From UBA2160 sp964588665 (GTDB lineage: Bacteria; Chloroflexota; Dehalococcoidia; Lucifugimonadales; UBA1123), in contig CAZPQQ010000004.1 in NCBI GenBank assembly GCA_964588665.1, positions 37,980-101,979 of the forward strand: a DNA stretch of 64,000 nucleotides, written 5' to 3'. The stretch's first letter is position 1. Every line of letters starts with the position of its first letter. The position numbers were made by a program, and so were the translations under genes. Shown here piece by piece: positions 46,183-55,200 of the stretch. The notes beneath the pieces were generated by a model. That model was not told the DNA's origin and made no database searches. It was given only the letters and a program-made list of their open reading frames with translations.

Positions 46183-46782
46183 CTACTCGCTGATGGTGCC
46201 TTTGGTGCTGGGCACTTGCCCGCCACGTCTCGGGTCCGGTTCCACGGCGTCGCGGATGGACCTGGCCAGGCTTTTGAAGATTGCCTCCGCTTTGTGGTGG
46301 TTGTTCACCCCGGATATGAGCCGCACATGGAGGTTGAAGCCGCCCTCGCGAGCCATCGACTCCAGGAAGTGACGCACGAGGTCGCCTGGAAGTCCGCCCA
46401 GGTCGCTGCTGCCGATGTCGGCGTCGATGACGGCGTAGCCGCGACCGCTGAAGTCGACCGCGGTGAACGCAAGTGTTTCGTCGAGCGGCACGAACGCGTG
46501 GCCCATCCGGGTGATGCCCCGACCGTCGCCCACAGCCTCTTTGAGTGCCCTGCCCACGGCGACGCCGGTGTCTTCGACCAGATGATGCCATCCGACCTCA
46601 GTGTCGCCCGCAGCTTGGACCTTCAGGTCCAACAGGCCGTGACGGGAGAGTTGCGCCAGCAGGTGCTCGAACATCCCATTGCCGGTGCTAAGGTCGTACT
46701 GGCCGGTTCCGTCCAGGTCGAGTTCGACGGTGATCTGGGTCTCGGCGGTGTTCCGCTCTATCTTCGCGGATCTGTTGGTCAT
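46183..46782 (-). CDS. hisB: Imidazoleglycerol-phosphate dehydratase
   Basis: 199 residues, the monofunctional form without the phosphatase domain. It dehydrates imidazole glycerol phosphate. Metal-binding signatures: GMFEHLLAQLSRHG, GWHHLVEDTGVA, DFSGRGYAV and SGVNNHHKAEAIFKSLA. Its ATG overlaps the hisC stop (ATGA). Last gene of the his operon seen here. Confidence 0.97.
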   Translation of the reverse strand: MTNRSAKIERNTAETQITVELDLDGTGQYDLSTGNGMFEHLLAQLSRHGLLDLKVQAAGDTEVGWHHLVEDTGVAVGRALKEAVGDGRGITRMGHAFVPLDETLAFTAVDFSGRGYAVIDADIGSSDLGGLPGDLVRHFLESMAREGGFNLHVRLISGVNNHHKAEAIFKSLARSIRDAVEPDPRRGGQVPSTKGTISE

Positions 46783-47873
46783 CTAACGACCTCCCGTAGC
46801 GCTTCGACGAAAGCGTCCGTCTCCGCGGGCGTGCCGACGGCCACTCTGAAGCAGTCTCGGAGCCTGTCCGATCCGAAGTTCCGGACGAATACTCCCCTGC
46901 TCGCCAATTCGTCGTAGACTCGCTGTGATTCCGCTGCGTCCGGCATCTGACAGAGGATGAAATTTCCCTCGGAAGGCCAGGGCGTGATACCTGGCATCTC
47001 CTCGAGAATTCCCTGGAGTCGCGTTCGCTCAACCACGATCTTGTCGACGTTCTCAAGCAACGCCGGAGCGTCGTCCAGAGAAGCCAACAGGGCAACTTCA
47101 GCGGCGATGTTGACGTTGTATGGCGATTTGATGTCCATCAAGTGACTTACGATGTCCGGGCTCATGATGCCGTAGCCTACACGGAGCCCTGCTAGTCCCG
47201 CCCATTTGCTCATCGTTCGCAGCACGACCAGGTTGGAGTGCTCTGGCACGAGTTCCGCAACCGTATGGCCGCAGAACTCGAAGTAGGCTTCGTCGACCAC
47301 CACGATGAGACCCGTGTCGAGAAGCTCCTTCACCTGGCTGTCCGGCAAGAGGTTTCCGGTCGGATTGTTCGGCGAGCTCACGAAGACGATCTTGGTGCGG
47401 TCGTCGATGGACGCGTGAACCGCTTCCATGTCGATCTCGAACAACTCGTTGCGCTGGAGCATCGTGAGCTCTCCGCCGCACACCCGGGCGCAGAACGCGT
47501 ACATGGCGAACGTCGGATCGAAGTCGAGGATGCGGTCTCCCGGCTCGATGAACAGCCGGAACAGCAGGTCGATCAGCTCGTCGCTGCCTGCGCCCGCGAT
47601 AAGATGCTCTGTTCCGAGTCCCGTATACTCGCTGAGCGACTGCCGCATCTTCCTCTGCTGGGGGTCCGGGTAGATGTGAAGCGGCGCGCCGGCGACCGCC
47701 TCGATGGCCTTGGGGGACGGACCGTGGGGGTTCTCGTTGCCGTTCAGCTTGACGATCTGACTTTCGGGAATGCCCGCCCGCTGAGCAAGCACCTCCGGCG
47801 GGTCGACGGACTGGTAGGTCTGGACATTCGCCAGATGGGGGCGAATCAATCGTCGCGTGTCAGTTTTTGCCAC
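46779..47873 (-). CDS. hisC: Histidinol-phosphate aminotransferase
   Basis: 364 residues, fold-type I PLP enzyme. Seen: KLNGNENPHGPSPKAIEA, IAGAGSDELIDLLFRLF, SSPNNPTGNL, VVVDEAYFEFCG and the PLP-lysine region RTMSKWAGLAGLRVGY. GTG start. It is 142 bases downstream of hisD and overlaps hisB. Confidence 0.96.
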   Translation of the reverse strand: MAKTDTRRLIRPHLANVQTYQSVDPPEVLAQRAGIPESQIVKLNGNENPHGPSPKAIEAVAGAPLHIYPDPQQRKMRQSLSEYTGLGTEHLIAGAGSDELIDLLFRLFIEPGDRILDFDPTFAMYAFCARVCGGELTMLQRNELFEIDMEAVHASIDDRTKIVFVSSPNNPTGNLLPDSQVKELLDTGLIVVVDEAYFEFCGHTVAELVPEHSNLVVLRTMSKWAGLAGLRVGYGIMSPDIVSHLMDIKSPYNVNIAAEVALLASLDDAPALLENVDKIVVERTRLQGILEEMPGITPWPSEGNFILCQMPDAAESQRVYDELASRGVFVRNFGSDRLRDCFRVAVGTPAETDAFVEALREVVR

Positions 47874-48015
47874 GGCACTCCTCCGGGTGGGACGCCTCGA
47901 GAGATCACGACAGTGGGAGCCACACCTGGGCGCGGACCTGCGTTGTGCTCAGGATTTCGCCTGTGATGCTCGGGGAGTCCATGCGAGCATGAAGGCGCCG
48001 CAAACAGTATCACGT

Positions 48016-49353
48016 TTAGCTCTCAGGCGAGTCAAGCAGCTCCAGGCGTATCTCTGCGGCCTCGGCATGGCCTGTGAGGCCTTCCGCCCTGGCGATGGTC
48101 GCCGCGCTCCGAGCCAGGTCGGCGGTCGCTTCTTCGCTGAAAGCCACCACCGGGGTGATCTTCACGAAAGAATGCACGCCCAAACCGGAGTTGAAGCGAG
48201 CGGTGCCAGCCGTCGGCATCACGTGGCTGGGACCGGCCACGTAGTCGCCGAGGACTTCGTGGGAGAACTCGCCGATGAAGACCGCTCCGGCGTTCTTGAC
48301 GTGACCGAGCCACGACCAGGGATCGGCCATCATGAGGCACATATGCTCCGGAGCGAACCAGTTGGCCAGACTGAAAGCCTGCTCCAGGTCTTCGACCACG
48401 GCGATGCATCCCTGGTTCTCGACCGCCTGCCGGGCCGTCGACGCCCGGTCCAATCTCGGCAAACGGGCCGCCAACTCGGCAGCGACGGTCTGGGCGAGTC
48501 GGTTCGAGGTCGTGACCATGACCGGTTTCGCCAGGGCGTCGTGCTCAGCCTGAGCCAGCAGGTCGGCAGCGCACAGGGTCGCGTTAGCGGTGTCGTCAGC
48601 GATCACCAGCGTTTCAGTCGGTCCGTACAACCCGTCGATGCCCACTTCTCCGTACAGCATCTTCTTGGCAAGCGTGACGAAGAGGTTGCCGGGTCCGCAG
48701 ATCATGTCGACTGCAGGGACAGTATCCGTGCCGTATGCCATCGCGGCGATCGCCTGAGCCCCGCCTATTCCGAATACGCGGTCGACTCCGGCTATCTTTG
48801 CGGCGGCCAATGTCACAGCATTTGGCTTGCCGTCGTTCTCGGACGGGGTGCAGAGGATGATGTCGCCAACGCCCGCCACCCTGGCCGGAACGGCGGACAT
48901 GATGACTGTGGACGGCAGCGGCGCCGTGCCGCCCGGCACGTATATGCCAACGCTCTCGCATGCCGCGACAAGAGCGCCGTAGCCCTCGTCGAAATCCATC
49001 CACGCCTGAGTCTTGGCGGCGTTGTGGAAACGCTCGACTCGCTCCGCTGAAACTTCCAGTGCCTCGATCACTCGAGGGTCCGTCGAATCGTAGGCAGCAT
49101 CGAGTTCTTCCCGTGGGACCTCAATGGCTGAGAGCTTCACGCCTTCGATGTCAAGCGTCAGCCTGCGAACGGCGGCGTCGCCTTCCGAATGAACCATGTC
49201 GAGAATGCGCCCAACGGTTTCCGTAGGAGTGAGCGGCTCACCGAAGACCCTGTCGGTCGTCGCCTGAACGTGTGGAGGCACGGTGACGAGGTCGAGGCCT
49301 CTGCCCTTAGAGAGCAGTTTCTTCGCCTCGGCAATGCCGTTCACTATCCTCAA
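48016..49353 (-). CDS. hisD: Histidinol dehydrogenase
   Basis: 445 residues. It oxidises histidinol to histidine in two NAD-dependent steps. Seen: GIYVPGGTAPLPSTVIMSAV, VDMICGPGNLFVTLAKK, AQAEHDALAKPVMVT, PEHMCLM and the C-terminal DYVAGPSHVMPTAGTARF. TTG start, overlapping the stop of the upstream gene (TTGA), so it is probably translationally coupled to it. Confidence 0.97.
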   Translation of the reverse strand: MRIVNGIAEAKKLLSKGRGLDLVTVPPHVQATTDRVFGEPLTPTETVGRILDMVHSEGDAAVRRLTLDIEGVKLSAIEVPREELDAAYDSTDPRVIEALEVSAERVERFHNAAKTQAWMDFDEGYGALVAACESVGIYVPGGTAPLPSTVIMSAVPARVAGVGDIILCTPSENDGKPNAVTLAAAKIAGVDRVFGIGGAQAIAAMAYGTDTVPAVDMICGPGNLFVTLAKKMLYGEVGIDGLYGPTETLVIADDTANATLCAADLLAQAEHDALAKPVMVTTSNRLAQTVAAELAARLPRLDRASTARQAVENQGCIAVVEDLEQAFSLANWFAPEHMCLMMADPWSWLGHVKNAGAVFIGEFSHEVLGDYVAGPSHVMPTAGTARFNSGLGVHSFVKITPVVAFSEEATADLARSAATIARAEGLTGHAEAAEIRLELLDSPES

Positions 49354-50111
49354 GACAAGTACTCGTCTATCGAGGAGACCATGCCGTCCATGGCGACGGA
49401 CTTGAAGCAGGAGATGGCTTCGTCAGGCACGATATCGCGCAGCCGTTCAACAGATGCAGGGATGTCCTGAAGAAAGTCGTCCACTAAGCCATCGGCCGAT
49501 TGAGGATCCCCTTCGCCGACCATGCGGCGGGTCATGTTCCTCAGTCGCTCAAAAGTAAAACCTCGGTCGACGAGCCGGAACACCCACTCTTCCCATTTAG
49601 CCAGCGACTCCAATTCGAGAAACGGGAGATTGACGGCCGCCGGATTGAACTCCATCCCTCTCAGCACCTGTTGAGTGTTCTCCCAAACATCCTTGTCCAG
49701 GTGAATCTGAAGCGCCCGGTCCAGCATGTTGGCGGCGATCGGGTCTTCGACCACGCTCCTGTCGCCAAAGTACGGTCTGTAGATTTGGATTACGTACGCT
49801 TCGTCCATAATCAAGTGGGTCAGGTAGCCCGCGAGGAACGCCCCGGTAGGCCCGTCTTGACTGCCGGATTCCAGCAGGTCCGGATGCGCGTGAAACAGGC
49901 CTGTCACGCCTGTGCCGACAGCCTCGAAGTCCAACTCGGTGAAATGCGATTCCGACCTTCGTTGGCGAGTGACGGCTCGGATGTCCGGACACGTTGAGCC
50001 CATGACGTAGTAGCCGACGTGGGCGTCAAGGTCCGAGCGCTCAAGCCGCTTGGCGGCCTGGAGGGCAAGGTCAATATGTGACGGGAGGTTCGGCAATCGA
50101 TCCGCCTTCAA
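49350..50111 (-). CDS. Zinc-dependent phospholipase C-like protein inside the his operon
   Basis: 253 residues. Features resemble the bacterial zinc-dependent phospholipase C (PF00882) fold: N-terminal PSHIDLALQAAKRL, YYVMGSTCPDIRAV, SHFTELDF and FLAGYLTHLIMDEAYVIQIY, where His and Asp residues could bind zinc. No signal peptide is seen, so a cytoplasmic role is likely and true phospholipase activity is uncertain. TTG start at 50111, 12 bases after hisG; the end overlaps hisD. Its position suggests co-expression with histidine synthesis, but no role there is known. Confidence 0.6.
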   Translation of the reverse strand: MKADRLPNLPSHIDLALQAAKRLERSDLDAHVGYYVMGSTCPDIRAVTRQRRSESHFTELDFEAVGTGVTGLFHAHPDLLESGSQDGPTGAFLAGYLTHLIMDEAYVIQIYRPYFGDRSVVEDPIAANMLDRALQIHLDKDVWENTQQVLRGMEFNPAAVNLPFLELESLAKWEEWVFRLVDRGFTFERLRNMTRRMVGEGDPQSADGLVDDFLQDIPASVERLRDIVPDEAISCFKSVAMDGMVSSIDEYLS

Positions 50112-50123
50112 GACCGGGAGATG

Positions 50124-51119
50124 TCAGGTCAGCCTCTCGTGGGCCTGGCACGTTGAATGAAACACGTAGTCAGGTTTGGAGACCGTCACGCTCGTTCCGC
50201 CGATGCCGCGAAGCTGTTCGACCGCGGACAACAGCCTTTCTTGCTCGACGATAACCGTCACCGCGTACCAGCCACTGGAATCCTGCGCGTGGACCGCCGA
50301 GATCGAAGGCCCGCGTAGGCCTGAGATTTCGGCGTGGGCCAAGATATACTGTCCGACTCCGTCGGCGCTTTCGCCATGCATGTTGGCGGTGATGCTGTAG
50401 TAGCTCTTGGCAGCCAGATGTGCTTCTATCATTTCGGCTAACGCCTTGGCCAACGCCAACTGGGAGCCGTCCGGCCCGTCCGGGTCGTCCACGAACCGCC
50501 GACTCACCAGACACGCTTGCGACTGGATGACGGACCCGCCGTGGATCTGCTTGAGATGGTTTTCGCGGAGGGTCGTCCCGCTTTCGGTGATGTCGGCCAC
50601 CGCGTCGGCGAAGCCCATCGCGGGGGCCGCCTCGAGCGTTCCGCTTGACTGAACCAACGAGAAGTAGTTGACGCCATGGTCAAGAAGGTGTCGTTCGGTC
50701 AGCCTGGGATATTTGGTGGCGACGCGCAGGTCTTCGCCTTGGTCTCGAAACTCGACGGACAGATCGGCGAGGTCCGCGACTGATGTGACGTCGACCCAAG
50801 AGTCGGGCACGGCCAGTACGAGCTGGCTCCTGCCGAAGCCCAGTTCGAGCACGACGCGGGTGTCGCCGTCGCCGCGCCTGCTTTCCAGGAATCGGTCTTT
50901 CCCGACGATCCCGATATCGGCGCTGCCCTCTTCGATCTTCGCCGTGATGTCCGATCCACGCTGAAAACTCACAACCACGCCTGGCAGCGCCCGAATCTCC
51001 GCCGTGTACCGGCGAAGATTTGTGCGAAGCACCGAGAGGCCGCACGCGCTCAACAAGTCCAGAGCCGACTGGTACAAAGCGCCGCTGCTGGGGAGCGCCA
51101 ATCGCAACGGATCAGACAT
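50124..51119 (-). CDS. hisG: ATP phosphoribosyltransferase (long-form HisG)
   Basis: 331 residues from the ATG at 51119. It condenses ATP and PRPP in the first step of histidine synthesis. The periplasmic-binding-protein-like catalytic part has RLALPSSGALYQSALDLL, DIGIVGKDRFLE, VATKYPRLTERHLL and the PRPP loop GTLEAAPAMGFADAVADITE. The last ~75 residues (from SYYSITANMHGES) match the C-terminal regulatory domain of the long form (VIVEQERLLSAVEQLRGIGG). It overlaps the hisZ-like gene by eight bases. Confidence 0.93.
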   Translation of the reverse strand: MSDPLRLALPSSGALYQSALDLLSACGLSVLRTNLRRYTAEIRALPGVVVSFQRGSDITAKIEEGSADIGIVGKDRFLESRRGDGDTRVVLELGFGRSQLVLAVPDSWVDVTSVADLADLSVEFRDQGEDLRVATKYPRLTERHLLDHGVNYFSLVQSSGTLEAAPAMGFADAVADITESGTTLRENHLKQIHGGSVIQSQACLVSRRFVDDPDGPDGSQLALAKALAEMIEAHLAAKSYYSITANMHGESADGVGQYILAHAEISGLRGPSISAVHAQDSSGWYAVTVIVEQERLLSAVEQLRGIGGTSVTVSKPDYVFHSTCQAHERLT

Positions 51120-52341
51120 CGCCGGAGCTCCCATCCGCCTGAGCGCCGCGTGCTTCGGCGAGGCTCTCGTTGGCCGCCAGTATCTGTTCGATGGTGAACG
51201 CAAACCCCAAGGCCGGGACATCCCCGCCGCCGAGCGCCTGCACCAGGTCGTCGTAGCGTCCGCCGCCTCCGACGGCGACCCTGCCATCGCCACGAGTGAC
51301 GTGAGCCTCGAACACCATGCCCGTGTAGTACGCGATGCCTCTGGCAAATGACAAGTCCAACGTCATCTGTCTCGTCGGAAACCCCATGTCGTTCAGGTGG
51401 GTGAAAGTTGCTCTCATCTCTTCCAGGACATCCGGTTGAACCTGTGACTTGGACAGCACCTCGGCGGCGGCATCCAACACGTCGCCGGGGTCTCCGCTCA
51501 AACGTCCGAGCTCGCTGGCAACGGAGACTGCCGCGCTGAACGAGTCAGGATCGGTGGCGTCTTTGGCTTTGCGCACCAACCTGGCGACGATCTGCTCCGG
51601 CGTTCGTCTGCCCAACGGAGCGGCCAAGGAGTCCCCGAACAACGTCAAGAGCATCTCCTGCACCTGTTCGTCGCTGTCGACTCCTGGAAACGTCAGTTCA
51701 CCGCCTTCGTTGATCAGTCCGCTCGTCTGCGCCCGAGCCAGCAGATCAGATATCTCGCCGTCACCATGCGCGATTCGTCCCATATTGGCGATTACAAACA
51801 GTTTCACCGGCTCCGAGAGCCTGAAGCACTCCAGAACTCGGTGTATCAGACCGAGGTGGCCGATCGTGAAGACGGCGTCGCCCAGGCCCGCAGTGTTCAG
51901 GCATTCCAACGCAAGGTTGAGGATCTCGGCGTCGGCCGCGGGGCTTGAATCGCCCACGAACTCGGCGCCGACCTGGGTGAACTGGCGGTATGCCCCGCCT
52001 TCGCCGTAGTCGTGACGAAAAACAGGGCCCCCGTAACTGAATCGCATCGGGCCGGCTTCCGGTTCGCAGTTCTCGACGTAGTGACGGATCACCGATGACG
52101 TGAACTCCGGCCGCAGAGCGATCTTGACTCCGTCCTCGTCGGTAAACGAGTACAGGCTGGAGCTGATCTCGGCGCCAGATTTTCTGACGAACAGCTCGAC
52201 CTGCTCCAAAACCGGCGTCTCGATCCGGATGTAGCCGGCCGACGACGTGGCAGCGCCGATTCGGGCGCGCATCGAGTTGGCGCGGTCCAGATCGGCCCCG
52301 CTCCAGTCTCGCATTCCGGTCAATCGCCCTACCGTATCCAT
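51112..52341 (-). CDS. hisZ: HisZ-type ATP phosphoribosyltransferase regulatory subunit / HisRS-like protein
   Basis: 409 residues from the ATG at 52341; an upstream ATG at 52401 is less likely. It has the class II aminoacyl-tRNA-synthetase-like core of histidyl-tRNA synthetase: GMRDWSGADLDRANSM (motif 1 region), MRFSYGGPVFRHDYGEGGAYRQF (motif 2 region), and LDLSFARGIAYYTGMVFEAH and GGGGRYDDLVQALGG (motif 3 region). The anticodon-binding domain is missing, which fits HisZ better than HisS. First gene of the his operon, overlapping hisG. Confidence 0.75.
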   Translation of the reverse strand: MDTVGRLTGMRDWSGADLDRANSMRARIGAATSSAGYIRIETPVLEQVELFVRKSGAEISSSLYSFTDEDGVKIALRPEFTSSVIRHYVENCEPEAGPMRFSYGGPVFRHDYGEGGAYRQFTQVGAEFVGDSSPAADAEILNLALECLNTAGLGDAVFTIGHLGLIHRVLECFRLSEPVKLFVIANMGRIAHGDGEISDLLARAQTSGLINEGGELTFPGVDSDEQVQEMLLTLFGDSLAAPLGRRTPEQIVARLVRKAKDATDPDSFSAAVSVASELGRLSGDPGDVLDAAAEVLSKSQVQPDVLEEMRATFTHLNDMGFPTRQMTLDLSFARGIAYYTGMVFEAHVTRGDGRVAVGGGGRYDDLVQALGGGDVPALGFAFTIEQILAANESLAEARGAQADGSSGDV

Positions 52342-52470
52342 GCCAACACTCTCAAGCGTTTCAATGGAATGAATTCTACATGACCGCATACATGGCTTCA
52401 ACGGAGATCGGCTGCGATACCGGCGGTCAATGAAGCGTCGCCCGCGCAGTCCGACGAAACCGGACGCCGC

Positions 52471-52499
52471 TTGACTGCGTATAGGCGTTATAACATAAT
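52471..52499 (+). promoter_or_regulatory. Probable promoter of the padR gene
   Basis: TTGACT (52471-52476), a 17-base spacer, and CATAAT (52494-52499). The ribosome site AGGGAGG follows at once and the ATG is at 52515, so the transcript would have almost no leader. Confidence 0.45.
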
Positions 52500-52507
52500 C
52501 AGGGAGG
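52494..52507 (+). repeat. 14-bp sequence repeated upstream of both genes of the padR operon
   Basis: CATAATCAGGGAGG occurs here and again, identically, at 52864-52877, just upstream of the membrane-protein gene. At the first site it covers the -10 element and ribosome site; at the second it covers the padR stop codon and the ribosome site. Confidence 0.7.
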
Positions 52508-52514
52508 CCCCAAC

Positions 52515-52868
52515 ATGATGGAGGTACGGTCCGAGTTGTATCGCAGAGAGCTTCTCAAGGGCAGTACGGAGACACTTCTACTGTCGCTCCTGGCCACCGC
52601 GCCGATGTACGGCTACCAACTCGTCAAGGAGATGGATAGCCGCAGCAGCGGTTACTTCAGGTTCAAAGAAGGCACGCTCTACCCCGCGCTGCATCGGCTG
52701 GAACGTGACGGCATGGTCGAGGGCCGATGGCGCCCTTCGCCCAACGGGCAAGCCCGTCGTTACTACCACATCACCGCCGACGGGCATCGCAGACTGGATT
52801 CCATGCTCGTTGAGTGGGCCAGATTCACGGAAGCCGTGAACCTCGTGGCCCGTCCCGACACCGCATAA
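52515..52868 (+). CDS. PadR-family transcriptional regulator
   Basis: 117 residues. Winged-helix DNA-binding protein with the PadR signature: LKGSTETLLLSLLATAPMYG, YQLVKEM, GYFRFKEGTLYPALHRLERDG, RYYHITADGHRRLD. PadR proteins usually repress neighbouring membrane or transport genes. The following gene encodes an HAAS-type membrane protein, the usual partner of PadR. ATG start with AGGGAGG. Confidence 0.93.
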   Translation: MMEVRSELYRRELLKGSTETLLLSLLATAPMYGYQLVKEMDSRSSGYFRFKEGTLYPALHRLERDGMVEGRWRPSPNGQARRYYHITADGHRRLDSMLVEWARFTEAVNLVARPDTA

Positions 52869-52891
52869 TCAGGGAGGGCGGGGACTCACGT

Positions 52892-53890
52892 ATGGCAACG
52901 GATTTCCGGGGCTATCTTTCGCTGCTGGAGCGCCGGCTGCATCTCGACCCGAGCGAGCGCGACGAGATCGTCAACGAACTCCACGCCCACGTCCAGGACC
53001 GTGTTCTGGAACGGATTGAAAACGGCCAGTCGCCCGAGGCGGCGCTTCGCGAAACCCTGGACAACCTCGGCTCGGCTCGTGATCTGGCCGACGGATTCTA
53101 CGAGGTGCATTCCAAGAGTTCCTGGCATCACACCGCGCTGGCGGTGGTTCCTCACCTGCTCCTGGCCTTGACGTACGCGTTCCATCTTTGGACCAATCCC
53201 ATGTGGGTCGCCGCCATGCTGCTGATCGCGATATCCGCCAGCGTTGTCGGGTGGCGGAAAGGCCGCCCCCGCTGGGCTTACCCGTGGCTCGGATATTCAC
53301 TCATCGCGCCGATCGTGTCCTGGGGGCTGGCGATGAGCGCGGTCGGCTACGGAGCATGGGGGGTGTTGACCAACGGGACATTGCCGCTCAGTGTGCCAAT
53401 ATACGTTGCATCGTTCGTGTACTTCGCGATTTCGCTGTGGGTCGTCATCAAATTCGTATCGAGGGTGGCCCGGCCGGACTGGGTAATGGCCTCTCTGGCG
53501 ATCCTTCCGGTTCCGTTTCTCGCGTACTGGTTCTTCTTTTTCTTCAACTGGGGCTTTGCTGTCGAAGAAAACGCGAGACAGCTCCGAGAAGTCGACAGCA
53601 GCGCCGCCGTTATCTTCCTCATCATCGCGGCTGCCACGGCTATCTTCTATCGGATAGGCCGGAGGCTGGTTAGAGTTGCGTTGCTCGCGATCACGACGCC
53701 GTCGTTAATCGTGCTTGCGTGGATGAGCTACCAGGGCGGCAGAGGCTACGTCGCCATCTTCCTGTTTGCCGTGATGTCCATGGCCGTGCTTCTGAGCCCC
53801 GCTCTGTTCGACCTCAAGGACCCCGGAGATGACGCGGAGGAACAGTTCCCAGGAGTTGCCACGACCGGCCTCGCGGACATCGCAGAGTAG
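52892..53890 (+). CDS. Membrane protein with N-terminal HAAS-like domain
   Basis: 332 residues from the ATG at 52892, with AGGGAGGGCGGGG upstream. The first ~75 residues (LSLLERRLHLDPSERDEIVN ... HVQDRV ... ALRETLDNLGSARDLADGF) match the HAAS/permease-prefix domain that commonly pairs with PadR regulators. About seven hydrophobic segments follow (from residue ~88 to ~310), with a short coil (VEENARQLREVDSSAAV) between them. Function unknown; probably an envelope sensor or regulator under PadR control. Confidence 0.8.
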   Translation: MATDFRGYLSLLERRLHLDPSERDEIVNELHAHVQDRVLERIENGQSPEAALRETLDNLGSARDLADGFYEVHSKSSWHHTALAVVPHLLLALTYAFHLWTNPMWVAAMLLIAISASVVGWRKGRPRWAYPWLGYSLIAPIVSWGLAMSAVGYGAWGVLTNGTLPLSVPIYVASFVYFAISLWVVIKFVSRVARPDWVMASLAILPVPFLAYWFFFFFNWGFAVEENARQLREVDSSAAVIFLIIAAATAIFYRIGRRLVRVALLAITTPSLIVLAWMSYQGGRGYVAIFLFAVMSMAVLLSPALFDLKDPGDDAEEQFPGVATTGLADIAE

Positions 53891-53911
53891 TCCTCGAAAC
53901 AATTCGATAGG

Positions 53912-54796
53912 ATCCCGATCATCGACGCAAGCGCTCCAACTCCCCTAGCATCACTTGTCGTTGACAGCGCGGCTTCTCTTCCCGCGGACGTCATGCTGCG
54001 ACACCCGACCCTTCGAATCGTGCCGATGAGGTTGACCATCGACGAGGTCACCTACGACGACGGCAAGGACATCACAACGCGGGAGTTCTACGACCTGCTG
54101 CAACAGCGCCCGGGCACGGCGACTACTTCTGCCCCCTCTCCCGCGGCGTTCTTGGAGGCGTTCGAGGACGCCGGGCGCCAATCTCGTTCGGTCCTGTGCA
54201 TAGTCGTGGCGGAACGGTTCAGCTCGACGATCGACTCGGCCAGGTCCGCTGGCGTTGAGTTCTCCGAAAACAACCCCGATCACGAACTCCACGTGATGGA
54301 CTCTCGCTCGGCCGCCGGCGGCCAGGGGTTGATCGCTCTAGAGGCGTTGAAGCTGATCGAAGCCGGACAGTCCCTTACCGCGGTGGCCGATGGGTCGGAG
54401 CGAGCGGCGGACATGGTGAGGTTGATCGCATTCGTCGACACGTTGTACTACCTCTGGAAGGGCGGACGCGTCCCGATGATCGCCCATGCCGGAGCGAGGT
54501 TGCTGCATATCAAACCGACGTTCGAACTTCACCAAGCGCAGATCGCCACCGTGGCCAAGCCTCGTTCGACACGCAAGGCGTTGGACAAGTTGATTCGGTT
54601 GATGGCAGACCGAGTCGAAGGCCGCGCCATTCGCGCGTGCGTCATGCACGCGGCGGCGGAGGAGAACGCGCACCTGTTGCACGAGCGGATCAAGCAAGAA
54701 TTCGACTGCCCGGACTCGTATGTGGCCGAGTTCACGCCAGTGATGGGCGCTCACCTCGGGCCGGGCATGGTCGGCGTCGGTTTCTTGCCAGCGTAA
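53912..54796 (+). CDS. DegV family fatty-acid-binding protein
   Basis: DegV proteins bind fatty acids and, in Gram-positives, act as FakB in fatty-acid phosphorylation. The first ATG is at 53993 (267 residues), but the family's N-terminal DSAxxLP motif is encoded upstream in the same frame (LASLVVDSAASLPADV, 53948-53992). After the previous gene's stop at 53888-53890 there is no ATG, GTG or TTG before that motif. The start given here (ATC at 53912) is one of several ATC codons and is a guess. The rest is typical: DGKDITTREFYDLL, VVAERFSSTIDSA, VMDSRSAAGGQGLI and LYYLWKGGRVP. A sequencing error is possible. Confidence 0.85.
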   Translation: MPIIDASAPTPLASLVVDSAASLPADVMLRHPTLRIVPMRLTIDEVTYDDGKDITTREFYDLLQQRPGTATTSAPSPAAFLEAFEDAGRQSRSVLCIVVAERFSSTIDSARSAGVEFSENNPDHELHVMDSRSAAGGQGLIALEALKLIEAGQSLTAVADGSERAADMVRLIAFVDTLYYLWKGGRVPMIAHAGARLLHIKPTFELHQAQIATVAKPRSTRKALDKLIRLMADRVEGRAIRACVMHAAAEENAHLLHERIKQEFDCPDSYVAEFTPVMGAHLGPGMVGVGFLPA

Positions 54797-55200
54797 GCCG
54801 TGGCTCCGAGACGCCGGGCGAGGCCACTGGGGTGGACTCCCACTCCTGTCCAAGTGACAGGGTCCGCCTCAATCAGTCCGACAAAGTCGTCAACCTGAAT
54901 CTTTGTGCCGCGCGTGAGTCGGATACTTGTGGAGACGGGAGATCTTCTCGGGACATTCTGGCGCGCGGCCAATGCGACCAACCGGCATTCCGATTCTGTC
55001 TGCATTTTCTCACAAATATCTCACCCACTGGGTCACTCGATCTGGTGATGTGTCGGCGCCGCCAGAGGCGCATCCTGAGTATCAACGGAGCAAGGGGCAA
55101 ACGGAAAGACTTAGACAAGACGGTCGTGCCGGCGAAGCCAGTCAGCACGGCGGTGACTAAAACGGCGAGTGGCCGGCGAAGACCGGAGAAAGCAACACCA
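54797..55200. other. Non-coding gap after degV
   Basis: About 400 bases. An open frame runs through it from inside degV in another frame, but its translation is not protein-like until about 55201. No sigma-factor gene, which might have been expected before an anti-sigma-like gene, is seen. Confidence 0.4.
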
